Assembly (NCBI GenBank): GCA_019359545.1
Contig: JAHHHB010000038.1
Location: forward strand, 1 to 55,116
Reading direction: 5' to 3'
Source: Desmonostoc geniculatum HA4340-LM1
Lineage (GTDB): Bacteria > Cyanobacteriota > Cyanobacteriia > Cyanobacteriales > Nostocaceae
DNA: 55,116 nt
Part shown: positions 44,722 through 53,661 of the stretch, in pieces
Layout: each line of letters begins with the position of its first letter
How positions within the stretch are numbered: position 1 is the stretch's first letter
Translations under genes and position numbers: made by a program
The notes under the pieces: generated by a model
Database searches by the model: none
Told to the model about the DNA's origin: nothing
Seen by the model: only the letters and a program-made list of their open reading frames with translations

Positions 44722-45273
44722 CTAAACAAACAAATTATCCACTAACATAGTCCATCCTGGCAGTGCGGGTTCAGCTTCAGCCACCTCACCACGGCGATAC
44801 ACCTGGGGTTCTTCAGGATTACTAACACGGTATACTCTAATAACTTCCTCTTTAAGTACATCTACATCCCAAACTACCAACGTACCAGCCGCAAAATAAT
44901 CACGGCGTTTACTAGCCATATCTTTCTCAGCCTTATCACCGTAATCATTTTCACTTCGCACCTCAGCAGCAAACACAGGCGCACCATTAAGAAACTTTCC
45001 ACCTGTAGGTTTACCAGTATAAAACGCAGCATCAGGACTTAAAGAACGGCGGTTAGGGAGATTGACAATAAAACCGACATTATCAGGCAAAGCATAACCA
45101 CTTTTTTTTAGACGTTCATAATCCCGTAGACTTGCATAAATTTCACCACCTGCACGTCCTGGTAAAAATCCAGTTGGAGACATCAGCACCAATTTTCCAT
45201 TGACAATCTCTGCTTTACAATTGTCAGGTAAATGGTACAAATCTTCAATAGTTGCTTCAGTTTTAATACTCAT
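44722..45273 (-). CDS. Uma2 family (DUF820) protein
   Basis: A 183-residue Uma2 protein: CKAEIVNGKLVLMSPTG at the N-terminus, LSPDAAFYTG near 79, FAAEVRSENDYG near 100 and VVWDVDVLKEEVIRVY near 133. The usual EV.SP.D region reads EVRSEND, so the third core position is not the typical one. The nuclease-like fold is inferred by family. It is separated from dnd-associated protein 4 by 93 bp and from the next Uma2 gene by 120 bp of repeats. Confidence 0.85.
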   Translation of the reverse strand: MSIKTEATIEDLYHLPDNCKAEIVNGKLVLMSPTGFLPGRAGGEIYASLRDYERLKKSGYALPDNVGFIVNLPNRRSLSPDAAFYTGKPTGGKFLNGAPVFAAEVRSENDYGDKAEKDMASKRRDYFAAGTLVVWDVDVLKEEVIRVYRVSNPEEPQVYRRGEVAEAEPALPGWTMLVDNLFV

Positions 45274-45393
45274 AAAATATCTTCTAATTAATTAGCGATA
45301 ATCTCAATTTAACAATCTTCTCTTCCCTCTGCGTTCTCTGCGCCTCTGCGGTAGCCTACGGCAAGCCGCTAGGCGTCTACGTTTCTCCAAAAC

Positions 45394-45963
45394 TTATATT
45401 ACAAACTGCACATCCTCATAAACTAAAGAAATAGGAAAATGAAAATTAACACTAGTTAAATGAACTTCATCCCCCTCTTCATAAGGATGTAACTCCCAAA
45501 TCCCTCTATCATTTATACGGAAGCAATCTAAACCAATTTTTTCAGCATCGATGAGGACATATTCTTGCAAAGTCTGAATGCGACGATACCGCGTAAATTT
45601 TTTACCTCTATCGTAAGCTTCCGTACTTGGGGACAGAACTTCAACAATTAAACAAGGATATTGGAGAAATTGAATAGCTTGTTTATCCCGTTCATCGCAA
45701 CTCACCACAACATCGGGATAATGAAAAGGCCCCTTCTCAGATACACCTACTTTCGCATCCGCCATAAAGGGAAGACACTCACTCCCCCTTAGATGAATTT
45801 TTAACGCTGAAGCTAAGTTTAAAGCAATAGTTGTATGGGGAAGAGTACCCCCAGTCATGGCGAAAACTTCACCATCAATATATTCATATTTAATTTCTTG
45901 GCGTTCTTCCCACTCCAGATATTCCTGTGGAGACATATAATTTCTGTCTGAACTCGCAACCAT
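45394..45963 (-). CDS. Uma2 family (DUF820) protein, typical member
   Basis: A 189-residue Uma2 protein with the standard pattern: MSPQEYLEWEERQEIKYEYI, DGEVFAMTGGTLPH, YPDVVVSCDER, CLIVEVLSPSTEAYDRGKKF and LQEYVLIDAEK. The nuclease core residues of the family (PDVVV and EVLSPST) are present. It is the most canonical of the three copies in this window. Function unproven. It sits between the broken SLH-DUF3370 gene and the other Uma2. Confidence 0.9.
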   Translation of the reverse strand: MVASSDRNYMSPQEYLEWEERQEIKYEYIDGEVFAMTGGTLPHTTIALNLASALKIHLRGSECLPFMADAKVGVSEKGPFHYPDVVVSCDERDKQAIQFLQYPCLIVEVLSPSTEAYDRGKKFTRYRRIQTLQEYVLIDAEKIGLDCFRINDRGIWELHPYEEGDEVHLTSVNFHFPISLVYEDVQFVI

Positions 45964-46034
45964 AACCTCATTCCTCTCTTTTTCTCAACTCTAACTAAAA
46001 AACCTTTGCGTCTTTGCGCCTTTGCGTGAGATAT

Positions 46035-47159
46035 TTACCCCTCCGTTCTCACCGTCAAAACCTGCGGCGGCGTAGAATCTGGAGGATACAAAAAGTCCAC
46101 CTGTACTTGTCGCTTCCCACCCGCCAACATCTTCAGCGTCACCAACGCTTCACCCCTTTGTCCCCGACGCTGTACCAAATGCACATAGCGCGTCTTTTCC
46201 ACACCATTATCATCGATGTAACGCACCCGCACCGTTCCCCGAAAGAATATTTGTTCTACCCCTGGCTTTAAAAACAGCAGTCTATCTGTTCCCCCTTCAT
46301 CCTTCACAGGAGTCTGGATTGATACAGTCACCGTCTGAGTTTGATTAGTAATATTTCTGAGGGGTAAAGTTAGATTGTATTCAACACCATAGTTACTGTG
46401 AGCAAAATACGCCGTATCAGGATAGCGTTTTAACATAGCTGCACTTTGAATTTGTCCAGTGCTGAGAGTAATTAAATGTACAGTTCCCAAAGGATAAGAA
46501 AACGCCTTTCCTGTTTGGGGTATGGTTAACTCAGACACATTGGGATTATCCGTAACCTGTGTTAGCCATTGCGTTCCTTGGGAGACACCAGCGACGCGAC
46601 TAAATACCGTTGGTTCTCTGGGAGGGTCGAGAGGTGTGGGAATGGGGTCACGCTTTCCTGCTAAACTGGCTGTATCCAGAAGCTTTTGCCACTCAGCTAA
46701 AGTGGGGGAGCGATCGCTATTCTTAACTAAATTTGCGAGATAAACTGGGCTACTACTTGCCAAACGCATCATCGTCGTGCGACCGTTAGAAGCAGGAGCC
46801 TGTACGGGAATGGGTAAATTCGCTAAGATTTGAGTTTCTTTTGGTGCTATAACCAGCTTTTCGGGAAAAATCCCTTGGCGAACTCCCCGCAGTACATCAT
46901 TCATTGTGCGATCGCCAGGCCCAGAGTAAACTGTACCTTGGGGATTATCCACCACATCAGGTAAAGCGATAAATGGTGCTTCTCTGGTAAGGTAACTAGC
47001 TGCTTGTAATACTTGCAGTGTCACAGGTTCATTTCCTGGATTATGTACGATTATCCCTTGGTAAACAGTGCGGTTTTCGGCTGGTGTTTGTGCCCTGACG
47101 ATATGATGAGCAAATAAATCAAATCTGCCTTGAAAAGAATAATTTACAGCAGTTTTCAT
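46035..47159 (-). pseudogene. DUF3370 half of a SLH-DUF3370 gene split by a MITE
   Basis: An open frame of 374 codons begins with MKTAVNYSFQGRFDLFAHHI. DUF3370 proteins normally carry a signal peptide and continue from EGILLSTFPP..AHLN into YSFQGRFDLF; here that N-terminal part is missing. The missing piece is found in the neighbouring reading frame at 47238-48047, whose C-terminus reads EGILLSTFPPDGKQVQEAHL. The start codon 47157-47159 belongs to the inserted MITE. Excision of the element restores one frame of 632 codons. Translation of this half from an internal start would give a protein without export signal. Confidence 0.85.
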
Positions 47160-47258
47160 GTATTTAGACCACAGTCTTGTTTCTTATTTTCTTCCTTTGC
47201 GCCTTTGCGTCTTTGCGTGAGATAAAAATAGTGTGGTTCATTTACCTGAAAATTGCTG
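47147..47258. mobile_element. MITE splitting the SLH-DUF3370 gene, TA target duplication
   Basis: The 112-bp core starts CAGCAGTTTTCATGTATTTA and ends AATGTGGTTCATTTACCTG..AAATTGCTG in mirrored form, with inverted ends of about 32 bp, roughly 80% identical. TA is duplicated at 47145-47146 and 47259-47260. Removal of core plus one TA gives codons GCA CAT TTA AAT TAT TCT TTT (AHLNYSF), exactly the family sequence. The interior contains the dispersed TTTGCGCCTTTGCGTCTTTG repeat, which is also found at 46006-46032 and 48365-48385. Confidence 0.85.
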
Positions 47259-48047
47259 TAAATGTGCTTCCTGTACTTGTTTCCCATCTGGAGGGAAAGT
47301 TGATAGTAAAATTCCTTCAGTTGTTACTAGTTCGGGACTATTGCTGTTAAAGGTGGGAATAATATCGAGTTTTCCTGGTAAAGGGCGTACTTCTTGGGGA
47401 TGTACATCGATTCCGGCAATATATTGTGGGGGAACTGTGTAGATATTTAACCCCCGACATATCAAAGCTGCAACTTCGCCTCTAGTAGCGCTTTGTAGTG
47501 GTTTTAGCTGTCTGACATTGGGATAATTGACAACAATACTATTAATAGTCGCAGATGCGATCGCATTTTGGGCATAGTTAGGAATTTGTCCCGCATCATT
47601 GAAATATTGCTGTAATATGTGTATTGGGTTGGACACAGAACTGTAATTTTTCCCACCAGCTACGACACCAATGATTTGGGCGCGAGGAATTGGTTGGTTA
47701 GGCTGGAAAATTCCACCAGGATAACCAGAAAAAAATCCCTTTTGGTAAGCATTAGAAATTGCTTTATTTGCCCAATAATTACTGGGTACATCTTTAAATG
47801 TCGTAGCAGTACGTTTCACTGGTGAATTAGGAAAAGCATTTAGCATCAACACTGCGGCTTCAGCACGTGTAACTGTTGCTTCTGGGCGAAAGCTAGCATC
47901 AGGGTAGCCTGTAATCAGTTTACGATCTCCTAATTGCTGGACGCAATTTTTTGCCCAATGGCTTTGGGTGTCGGAAAAGGCTAGGGTGTTGGGAGTTGAT
48001 AGAGTTAAGAGAAAGACAACGACTACTGAAGTTTTTCGGAAAAGCAT
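47238..48047 (-). pseudogene. SLH half of the split SLH-DUF3370 gene
   Basis: An open frame of 269 codons with a signal peptide (MLFRKTSVVVVFLLTLSTPN..), then three SLH-like repeats (AFSDTQSHWAKNCV .. GYPDASFRPEATVTRAEAAV; TFKDVPSNYWANKAI .. GYPGGIFQPNQPIPRAQ; YFNDAGQIPNYAQNA .. LQSATRGEVAALI). The last 50 codons are the start of the DUF3370 domain (EVRPLPGKLDIIPTFNSNSP). The frame then runs into the MITE and stops at a TGA inside it. It may still make an exported SLH protein with a truncated partner domain. Confidence 0.85.
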
Positions 48048-48394
48048 TAGTCAACTTGTTGAATATGAGTATGAATATCTCACACATTCGCGTAGCGTCT
48101 CGTAGGGAAGATGCAAAGGAAAATTCATAAAATTCTCCTGTATTTATACAACGCCAATTAATTAGATTCCATGCAAGGCGTTGGATAAATGCGGGATGAG
48201 TTGTCGGGCTACGCCCCGCTTCTCTACGAGACGCACTCGCGTTCGCTAACACGCACGAGGCAAGAGAGGCGCAGAGAGAATAAGGAGTTTTAGATTTTAA
48301 TACATAAAATTTCATCCCATGATTCAGCAACGCCCCATGCAAAAGTCTTTCTTTTCTTCCTCTTCTTTGCGCCTCTGCGCCTCTGCGTGAATAA
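48048..48394. other. repeat-bearing spacer, no gene seen
   Basis: Contains CGCGTAGCGTCTCGTAGGG and GCTACGCCCCGCTTCTCTACGAG palindrome-type dispersed repeats and a CTTTGCGCCTCTGCGCCTCTGCG block that ends just beyond the ATPase stop codon. No conserved frame. Confidence 0.5.
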
Positions 48395-50467
48395 TTACCC
48401 ATCCCGTTCAACTTCCATAATTTCCGTATACTCAAACTCATTCGGACTTTGTTTCACCAAAGGATATCTTTCCCCAGCCAAATCAATATAATCCTGCTCA
48501 CAATCAGGTTTAGAAGAATAGTAAGTAAGCACATATTCTCTGCCAATTCTGTCTGCTATTTCTTCTTCAACTTCACCCCGCCATTGAGTTTTAGTTGCTA
48601 ACACTATCAACTGATTCGCTAATTTAGGAATTGTCTTAGCAATGTGTCGCCGCGAATTCGCATCCAAGCTACCAAAAGGCGAATCCATCACAATAGGAAA
48701 AGTGCTACTATCAGGAATCATCATCATTTTTCGCTTCTCACTCCATTCCCTTACTTTGTCAATGATGCTGGCAATAAAGGATAAACTGAGAATTTGGTTT
48801 TCTCCAGTGGAAGCTGCAACTAACGCTTCCATACCTGTGGTATTTTCTACTAATGTCAGTTCATATTTATCGCTAATTTTAGGAATGTATGGAGTCACAG
48901 AAATTTCTGTGAATATCTCTTGTACTCGCTTTTCTAATTGCAGGCGAAATTGTTGCTCTTGACGATTTCGGACTTCTGTTAATCGTTCGATGGCATCTTG
49001 AGTAGCGTTAATCCGTCGCTGTGCTAAAGTTTGCTTATCCTCGTTCAGCTTTTGTTTGCTGATTTGCTTGTTCAAACCTTCAATTTCAGTTGTGAGTTGA
49101 GCAATTTGCTGCTGATTTGCACCTTGTTCTCGATTTAATTCGTCAATTTTACTTTCAATTTCATCTAACCGTTTTTGTAAACTGCTAATTTCTTCGTTAG
49201 CATCTTTTCGTAACCGTTCTTGAATATTCTCTAAATCGTTTTCAACTTGGGACATAGTTTGCCTGAGTTGATTAATCCTGGCTTGTTCTCTATCAACTTC
49301 TTCCCAAAATCCTATGGCTTGCTTATCAATTTCATCTACTTGGGCACTCATCCGAATTGCGCTTTCTTCCACCGCCGAGGAACCTGCTTTATTTAACCAA
49401 GTTTGCACATTTATATGAGAATGATTACCTTCATGTAACTCGGCACCACAAATACAGCGTTGAGAATTGAGTAAATCATTGACAAATTCCCGCGAAATCC
49501 CCGATGTTAACTCACCTCGCTGCTTCAAATCTTTGATAATTTCTCGGAACTGGGATGTAGTTTGTGACAGTAAAACTGTATAACCCCGCGCCGAAATAAT
49601 TTTTTTCAGCGTTTCCTTGGTTTTTTTATATTCTTCTTGATTTGCTGCTTTCTGCGATTCTAAATTTTGCCATCTTTCTTGTAATTCCTTAGCAGCACTC
49701 AATTCTCGTAAACGGCTACTTGTTTCTTTTTTAAAAGTTTGTTGATATTCTAACTCTTCTTGAATTTCTATTTGGCGTTTGGTAATGCGTTCACGCTCTC
49801 GTTCTATTTTTTCTTGTTGTCGTAACAACTGTTTAGTTTGCAAATCACCAATAGCTTTTAACTCATTTTCTAGAGTTTTTTTAGCATCTCCTAAGTGTCT
49901 GATGGAACGGTTGATTACTTCTACACCCAAGAAAATTTTTGTCGCTTCGGCAATTTCAGCTTTTTTATCAGAACGAACTATTTCTTCAATTCGTTCGCCG
50001 TCAAAGAAAAAATATTGATGTAAAGTCGCAGGTAAAATTTGATTAATTATATCGTCTGGTTGCTGATTTGGTATATTCCATTTGCCATCGTCCCCACCTA
50101 CCCACATGGTTAATTGAGTTTTACCAGCTTCAAATTCGCTTTCGTTTTTGTAACCCCGACAAGCGCGTTTGACTCGATAGCGTTTACCTTCATGTTCCCA
50201 GCCAATCTCTACCCAACATTCTACAGCTTGGCCTCTTTGAGTTTGGGCGATCGCTCTTTTATTTACCAACTGTTCTGTCGATGCAAATGCCGCACTAAAT
50301 TTCTCATATAATACCCACGTAAAAGCATTTAGTAAACTGGTTTTTCCAGAGCCATTATTGCCATGAATAATCGTTGTATTGTGAGCATCTCCCCCAGCCA
50401 GAATCATCTCTGGTGTCGTACCATAAAAGGAGCGAAAGTTGCATAGCTTGATTGAAGTCAGCTTCAT
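48395..50467 (-). CDS. DndD-like SMC ATPase with a CxC hook
   Basis: A 690-residue Rad50/SMC-type ATPase. Walker A IHGNNGSGKTSLLNAF lies at 34-49 and the YFFFDGERIEEI element, shared with DndD, near 152-163. The coiled coil (about 195-540) has at its tip QRCICGAELHEG (Cys338, Cys340), a CxC rather than the usual CxxC zinc hook. The C-terminal part has SLSFIASIIDKVR and Walker B FPIVMDSPFGSLDANSRRHI. It is distinct from the real dndD. Its start codon overlaps the stop of a 57-codon gene (ATGA), so the two are translationally coupled. Role inferred as part of a DNA-processing defence module. Confidence 0.85.
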   Translation of the reverse strand: MKLTSIKLCNFRSFYGTTPEMILAGGDAHNTTIIHGNNGSGKTSLLNAFTWVLYEKFSAAFASTEQLVNKRAIAQTQRGQAVECWVEIGWEHEGKRYRVKRACRGYKNESEFEAGKTQLTMWVGGDDGKWNIPNQQPDDIINQILPATLHQYFFFDGERIEEIVRSDKKAEIAEATKIFLGVEVINRSIRHLGDAKKTLENELKAIGDLQTKQLLRQQEKIERERERITKRQIEIQEELEYQQTFKKETSSRLRELSAAKELQERWQNLESQKAANQEEYKKTKETLKKIISARGYTVLLSQTTSQFREIIKDLKQRGELTSGISREFVNDLLNSQRCICGAELHEGNHSHINVQTWLNKAGSSAVEESAIRMSAQVDEIDKQAIGFWEEVDREQARINQLRQTMSQVENDLENIQERLRKDANEEISSLQKRLDEIESKIDELNREQGANQQQIAQLTTEIEGLNKQISKQKLNEDKQTLAQRRINATQDAIERLTEVRNRQEQQFRLQLEKRVQEIFTEISVTPYIPKISDKYELTLVENTTGMEALVAASTGENQILSLSFIASIIDKVREWSEKRKMMMIPDSSTFPIVMDSPFGSLDANSRRHIAKTIPKLANQLIVLATKTQWRGEVEEEIADRIGREYVLTYYSSKPDCEQDYIDLAGERYPLVKQSPNEFEYTEIMEVERDG

Positions 50468-50637
50468 CGCACCTCTTCCTTGATAATTTTCAAAATCTCC
50501 TCATTAATCGGGCCATTACTTTTCTTATCTAGCCTACCTTTTTCCTCTTTCCACACCCGCTCAATAATTTGCCGTACTTCCGGTGGGGCGCTGGTAATTG
50601 GCTCCTGCACATCGTCGATATTCGCCTCTTGTGACAT
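50464..50637 (-). CDS. 57-residue protein coupled to the DndD-like ATPase
   Basis: A short frame of 57 codons beginning MSQEANIDDVQEPITS and ending with PINEEILKIIKEEVR. Its TGA stop overlaps the ATG of the ATPase gene (ATGA, sharing 4 bp), the classical mark of translational coupling. The sequence is acidic at the front and helical at the back (RQIIERVWKEEKGRLDKK), suitable for a small helical partner. No family is recognised and no Shine-Dalgarno sequence is clear upstream. It is below the length normally called. Confidence 0.75.
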   Translation of the reverse strand: MSQEANIDDVQEPITSAPPEVRQIIERVWKEEKGRLDKKSNGPINEEILKIIKEEVR

Positions 50638-51262
50638 GTGAGAATTTCAAAGATATTTTTTATATTTTAACTTTCTCTAGTACTGGAATCGCCTCGGTAA
50701 AGCCACTGTTAGCGTTATTTTGAAATTTCCAGAAACTATGACAGTAGAATTCAGAAGTCAGAATGGGCTATGCCCTGCTGCGGTAACATAAGTAAAATAG
50801 GCTTAATGCTAAGGTTTAACACTTTAGAGGGTGTTTGAAAAGTGGTTGGCTGTGATTTTAATCGAATTATTACCTCCCTTAATCCCCCCGATATATTGGG
50901 GGGAAACAAGAAAATCCGGTTCCCTCCCCTTTATAAGGGGAGGGTTAGGGTGGGGTAAAAATATTTGACACATCAATCATGACTTTTCAAACATCCTCTC
51001 AGATTGTGTACTTCACTTTCTGGGAAATATGCTGTGTTTTGAAATCTGAATTTTTTTTGAAAAAACGCTTTATTCTCTCAAGGTTTTCTGATATTATTAA
51101 TTTTAAGTAAACCATATTACAATGGGATGTAAGCGCCCTTAAAAATTTGACTTACATCCCATTATGATCAAATCCATAATTTTATTATTTCATACTTCAT
51201 ACTTCTTTCTACCAAACTCGAAAAATTTTTACAAAAAAATACAAATCCTATCTGATTCATCA
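50638..51262. other. spacer with a complete MITE nested in an older repeat
   Basis: Contains the element 50827-50998, flanked by pieces that resemble the 8.5-kb repeat (AGGCTTAATGCTAAGGTTTAACAC to the left, GTGTACTTCACTTTCTGGGAAATATGCTG to the right). Near 51123-51165 is GGGATGTAAG..CTTACATCCC, an inverted repeat that may terminate the helicase transcript. No gene. Confidence 0.6.
50827..50998. mobile_element. 172-bp MITE, complete copy
   Basis: Begins GAGGGTGTTTGAAAAGT and ends ACTTTTCAAACATCCTC, 17-bp inverted ends with one mismatch. Interior hairpins are CCCCCC-gatatatt-GGGGGG and CTCCCCTTTATAAGGGGAG. The 3' half reappears at 38172-38270. No coding capacity. A convincing target duplication is not seen. 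Confidence 0.8.
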
Positions 51263-52738
51263 TCAAATATCTAATAAACCATATCGTTTTTGTAAATCGA
51301 GTAATTTCATTCTGGCAACGCCCGCGTTATCAGCCAAATCAGCAAACTCCACAAAGCGACGTAACTCCTTTTTTAACAGATTCCGCTCAACTTCTATAGT
51401 TTCTCTATCTAAATCTGGCGGCAAAACAATCATGTCAAATATTGTTGCACGTTCTTTAGCTGGATGAGGGCGTAAAACTCGCCCCCGTCGCTGGATAAAC
51501 TGACGAGGATTACCAGAACTTGATAAAATCACCGCAGTTTGAATTGCCGGAATATCGACGCCTTCATCTAAACAACGAATCGCCACCAAACCTTGCAATT
51601 CACCACTTTCAAATTGACGACGTAATATTTCCCTTTCTTCTAAAGAAGTTTGAGCCGTATACGTGCTTACCTTATACCCCAGTTCTACTCCGAGAATTTT
51701 GGCAACAGCTTTGAGTTGGCGTAACGATGAACGTTGTCCTGCATCTTGAGAACCATCACTACAATAAAAAAGAGTGTGAGTAGTTTCGCGGCGAGTTGCC
51801 ATTAAATCGCGCAAAGCATTTAATTTATTTTCCGCTGCACCAATTAACCTTGCCCTTTGCATCAACAACGGCTTTAAATCTTCATTGTCTTCAAAATCTC
51901 CGCCATTTTCTCGTTCTCGATATAAAAGCGATCGCCCAATTCTTTTAGTTAACTTTAAATAAGCAATACTTTCCGCCTCAGTTAACTCCACCAACACCGG
52001 ATAATATAGATAATGTACCAAAGCACCTTGAGCGATCGCATCCCTCAAAGTGAACTCCGGTTGCAGAACTGTGCCAAAATAATCAAATAAAGATTGTGTG
52101 CCAAAATCATCAAAATACCTCTCCGGTGTGGCAGATAAAGCCAGTCTCAACCCAACACGACGCGGCAAACTTTCTTCTAACTTGGGTGCGCCTAAATTAT
52201 GCGCTTCATCCCCAATAATTAAAGTTTTGGCGGGAAAATATTTGAGTTGAGACTGAAACCCATCTCCAATTAAAGTGGAGTTGGTAGTAATAACCGTGAC
52301 AAACCGTTGAGAACCAGAACGCAGATTATAAATTTGGGTAGAAAGTTGACTTTGCCAGGTGCGTAAATTCTCAAAAGCTAAAATCGGTTGCAAATTAAAT
52401 TTTTCACACTCTCGCGCCCATTGGGTGACAAGATGACGGTAGGGACACACCACCAACAGAACTTGTAAATTAATCTGCTGATATAATTCACAAGCGATCG
52501 CTAAAGCCGTAATAGTTTTACCACTACCAGTAGCCATTTTGAGCGTCCCTCTACCATTATTAGCAAACCAGCTGGCGATCGCTTCTTGCTGATATTGCCG
52601 CAATTGCAAAGATGCAGGCCTTCTTGGACATCCTGGTAATGGTTGCGATGTTTGATAACTGCCCTTACTTTCCCTTGCAAATGGTAATTTCAACCGGAAA
52701 GTGGGCAGTTGCTGCACTGAATTTTTCGTCAGGTACAT
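51263..52738 (-). CDS. DEAH helicase, probable dnd-associated restriction enzyme
   Basis: A 491-residue superfamily-2 helicase. Walker A LKMATGSGKT (66-75), DEAH in IIGDEAHNLG (177-180), SATP (202-205), and motif VI QFIQRRGRVLRPH complete the core. The sequence ends KLLDLQKRYGLLDI, typical of the family annotated as DNA phosphorothioation system restriction enzyme. There is no obvious nuclease motif, so cleavage may need a partner such as the HNH protein or the CxC-hook ATPase. It stands between lexA (96 bp) and the 57-residue gene, under its own promoter. Confidence 0.8.
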   Translation of the reverse strand: MYLTKNSVQQLPTFRLKLPFARESKGSYQTSQPLPGCPRRPASLQLRQYQQEAIASWFANNGRGTLKMATGSGKTITALAIACELYQQINLQVLLVVCPYRHLVTQWARECEKFNLQPILAFENLRTWQSQLSTQIYNLRSGSQRFVTVITTNSTLIGDGFQSQLKYFPAKTLIIGDEAHNLGAPKLEESLPRRVGLRLALSATPERYFDDFGTQSLFDYFGTVLQPEFTLRDAIAQGALVHYLYYPVLVELTEAESIAYLKLTKRIGRSLLYRERENGGDFEDNEDLKPLLMQRARLIGAAENKLNALRDLMATRRETTHTLFYCSDGSQDAGQRSSLRQLKAVAKILGVELGYKVSTYTAQTSLEEREILRRQFESGELQGLVAIRCLDEGVDIPAIQTAVILSSSGNPRQFIQRRGRVLRPHPAKERATIFDMIVLPPDLDRETIEVERNLLKKELRRFVEFADLADNAGVARMKLLDLQKRYGLLDI

Positions 52739-52834
52739 AAAATGTTAAGCACAAAGATGGTAACGAACTCTAATTAATGGGCATTGGGCATTGGTAATTA
52801 GTATTTATCTTTCCCATTCCCCAGTCCCCATTAC

Positions 52835-53440
52835 TCAGTTGTAACCGCGCCAAACACCGATGAGAGAACCTTGTACCTGCACTTGCATTGCGCTAACTTC
52901 AATGGGATTGTACTTAGAATTTGCTGGTTTGAGAGTAACGCGATCGCCTTGACGATAAAAACGTTTTAATGTTGTACCGAATCCATCAACTCTCGCGGCG
53001 ACGATGGTACCATTTTTCAACTGGTTTGGTTCTGGTACTGGACGTAAGAATACCACATCGCCATCAGCAATTAAATCCTCAATCATACTATCGCCAGCTA
53101 CCCGCAAAGCGTAGGTTTGGGGAGGTAACTCGAAATTAGAAAAGTCTAAATGATCTACAGCATCAGTAAATGGTTCTATTAAACCACCAGCAGCGATCGT
53201 GCCCAAAATTGGTACACCTTGTTTAACAGCACGCAAAACCCGAATCGTTCTTGCTTGGCCTTCAGTCCATTCTATATATCCTTTAGTACGTAAATGTTCT
53301 AAACGACTTTGAATTGGTGCTGGTGACTTCAAGTTCATCGCTTGCATCATTTGGCGAATTGAAGGCGAATGCTGATGCGTTCGGATATATTCTGCCAACC
53401 ATTCGTAAAGTTCTTGTTGAGCTTCCGTTAGACGTTCCAT
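52835..53440 (-). CDS. lexA: LexA repressor
   Basis: A 201-residue SOS-type repressor when started at ATG 53440 (MERLTEAQQELYEWL). The winged-helix DNA-binding domain occupies residues 1-70 (SIRQMMQAMNLKSPAPIQSRL). The autocleavage site is Ala84-Gly85 in TIAAGGLIEP, and the catalytic pair is Ser118 (VAGDSMIEDL) and Lys159 (TTLKRFYR). A longer start at 53533 would add 31 hydrophobic residues and include the operator, so it is rejected. Upstream lies a perfect SOS box, so the gene is autoregulated. In cyanobacteria LexA often also controls non-SOS genes. Confidence 0.93.
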   Translation of the reverse strand: MERLTEAQQELYEWLAEYIRTHQHSPSIRQMMQAMNLKSPAPIQSRLEHLRTKGYIEWTEGQARTIRVLRAVKQGVPILGTIAAGGLIEPFTDAVDHLDFSNFELPPQTYALRVAGDSMIEDLIADGDVVFLRPVPEPNQLKNGTIVAARVDGFGTTLKRFYRQGDRVTLKPANSKYNPIEVSAMQVQVQGSLIGVWRGYN

Positions 53441-53471
53441 AAATTTGTGGGAAGTAATTATAAATGTCTCT

Positions 53472-53485
53472 AGAACATTAGTACT
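53472..53485 (-). promoter_or_regulatory. LexA operator (SOS box) upstream of lexA
   Basis: The minus strand reads AGTACTAATGTTCT, a full match to the cyanobacterial LexA consensus RGTACNNNDGTWCB. It lies 31 bases before the chosen lexA ATG, in the promoter position expected for autoregulation. Confidence 0.75.
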
Positions 53486-53661
53486 ACAAAAAACTCCCCA
53501 TAAGCAATAGAAAAGTAAAAATATCAAAAGCAAAAGTAAGAATATTTTATTTTCTTTTGCCTATTTATTCTTGATTTTTTTACTTATAACTCGTCAAGAG
53601 TCAGCCGCACATCGCTATTCTGACTCTTGTACAGACGCGATGAATCGCGTCTCTATTTCCT

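Noticed and set aside
53441..53533. Longer N-terminus for LexA
   Set aside because: It adds 31 hydrophobic residues not found in LexA and would place the SOS operator inside the coding sequence.
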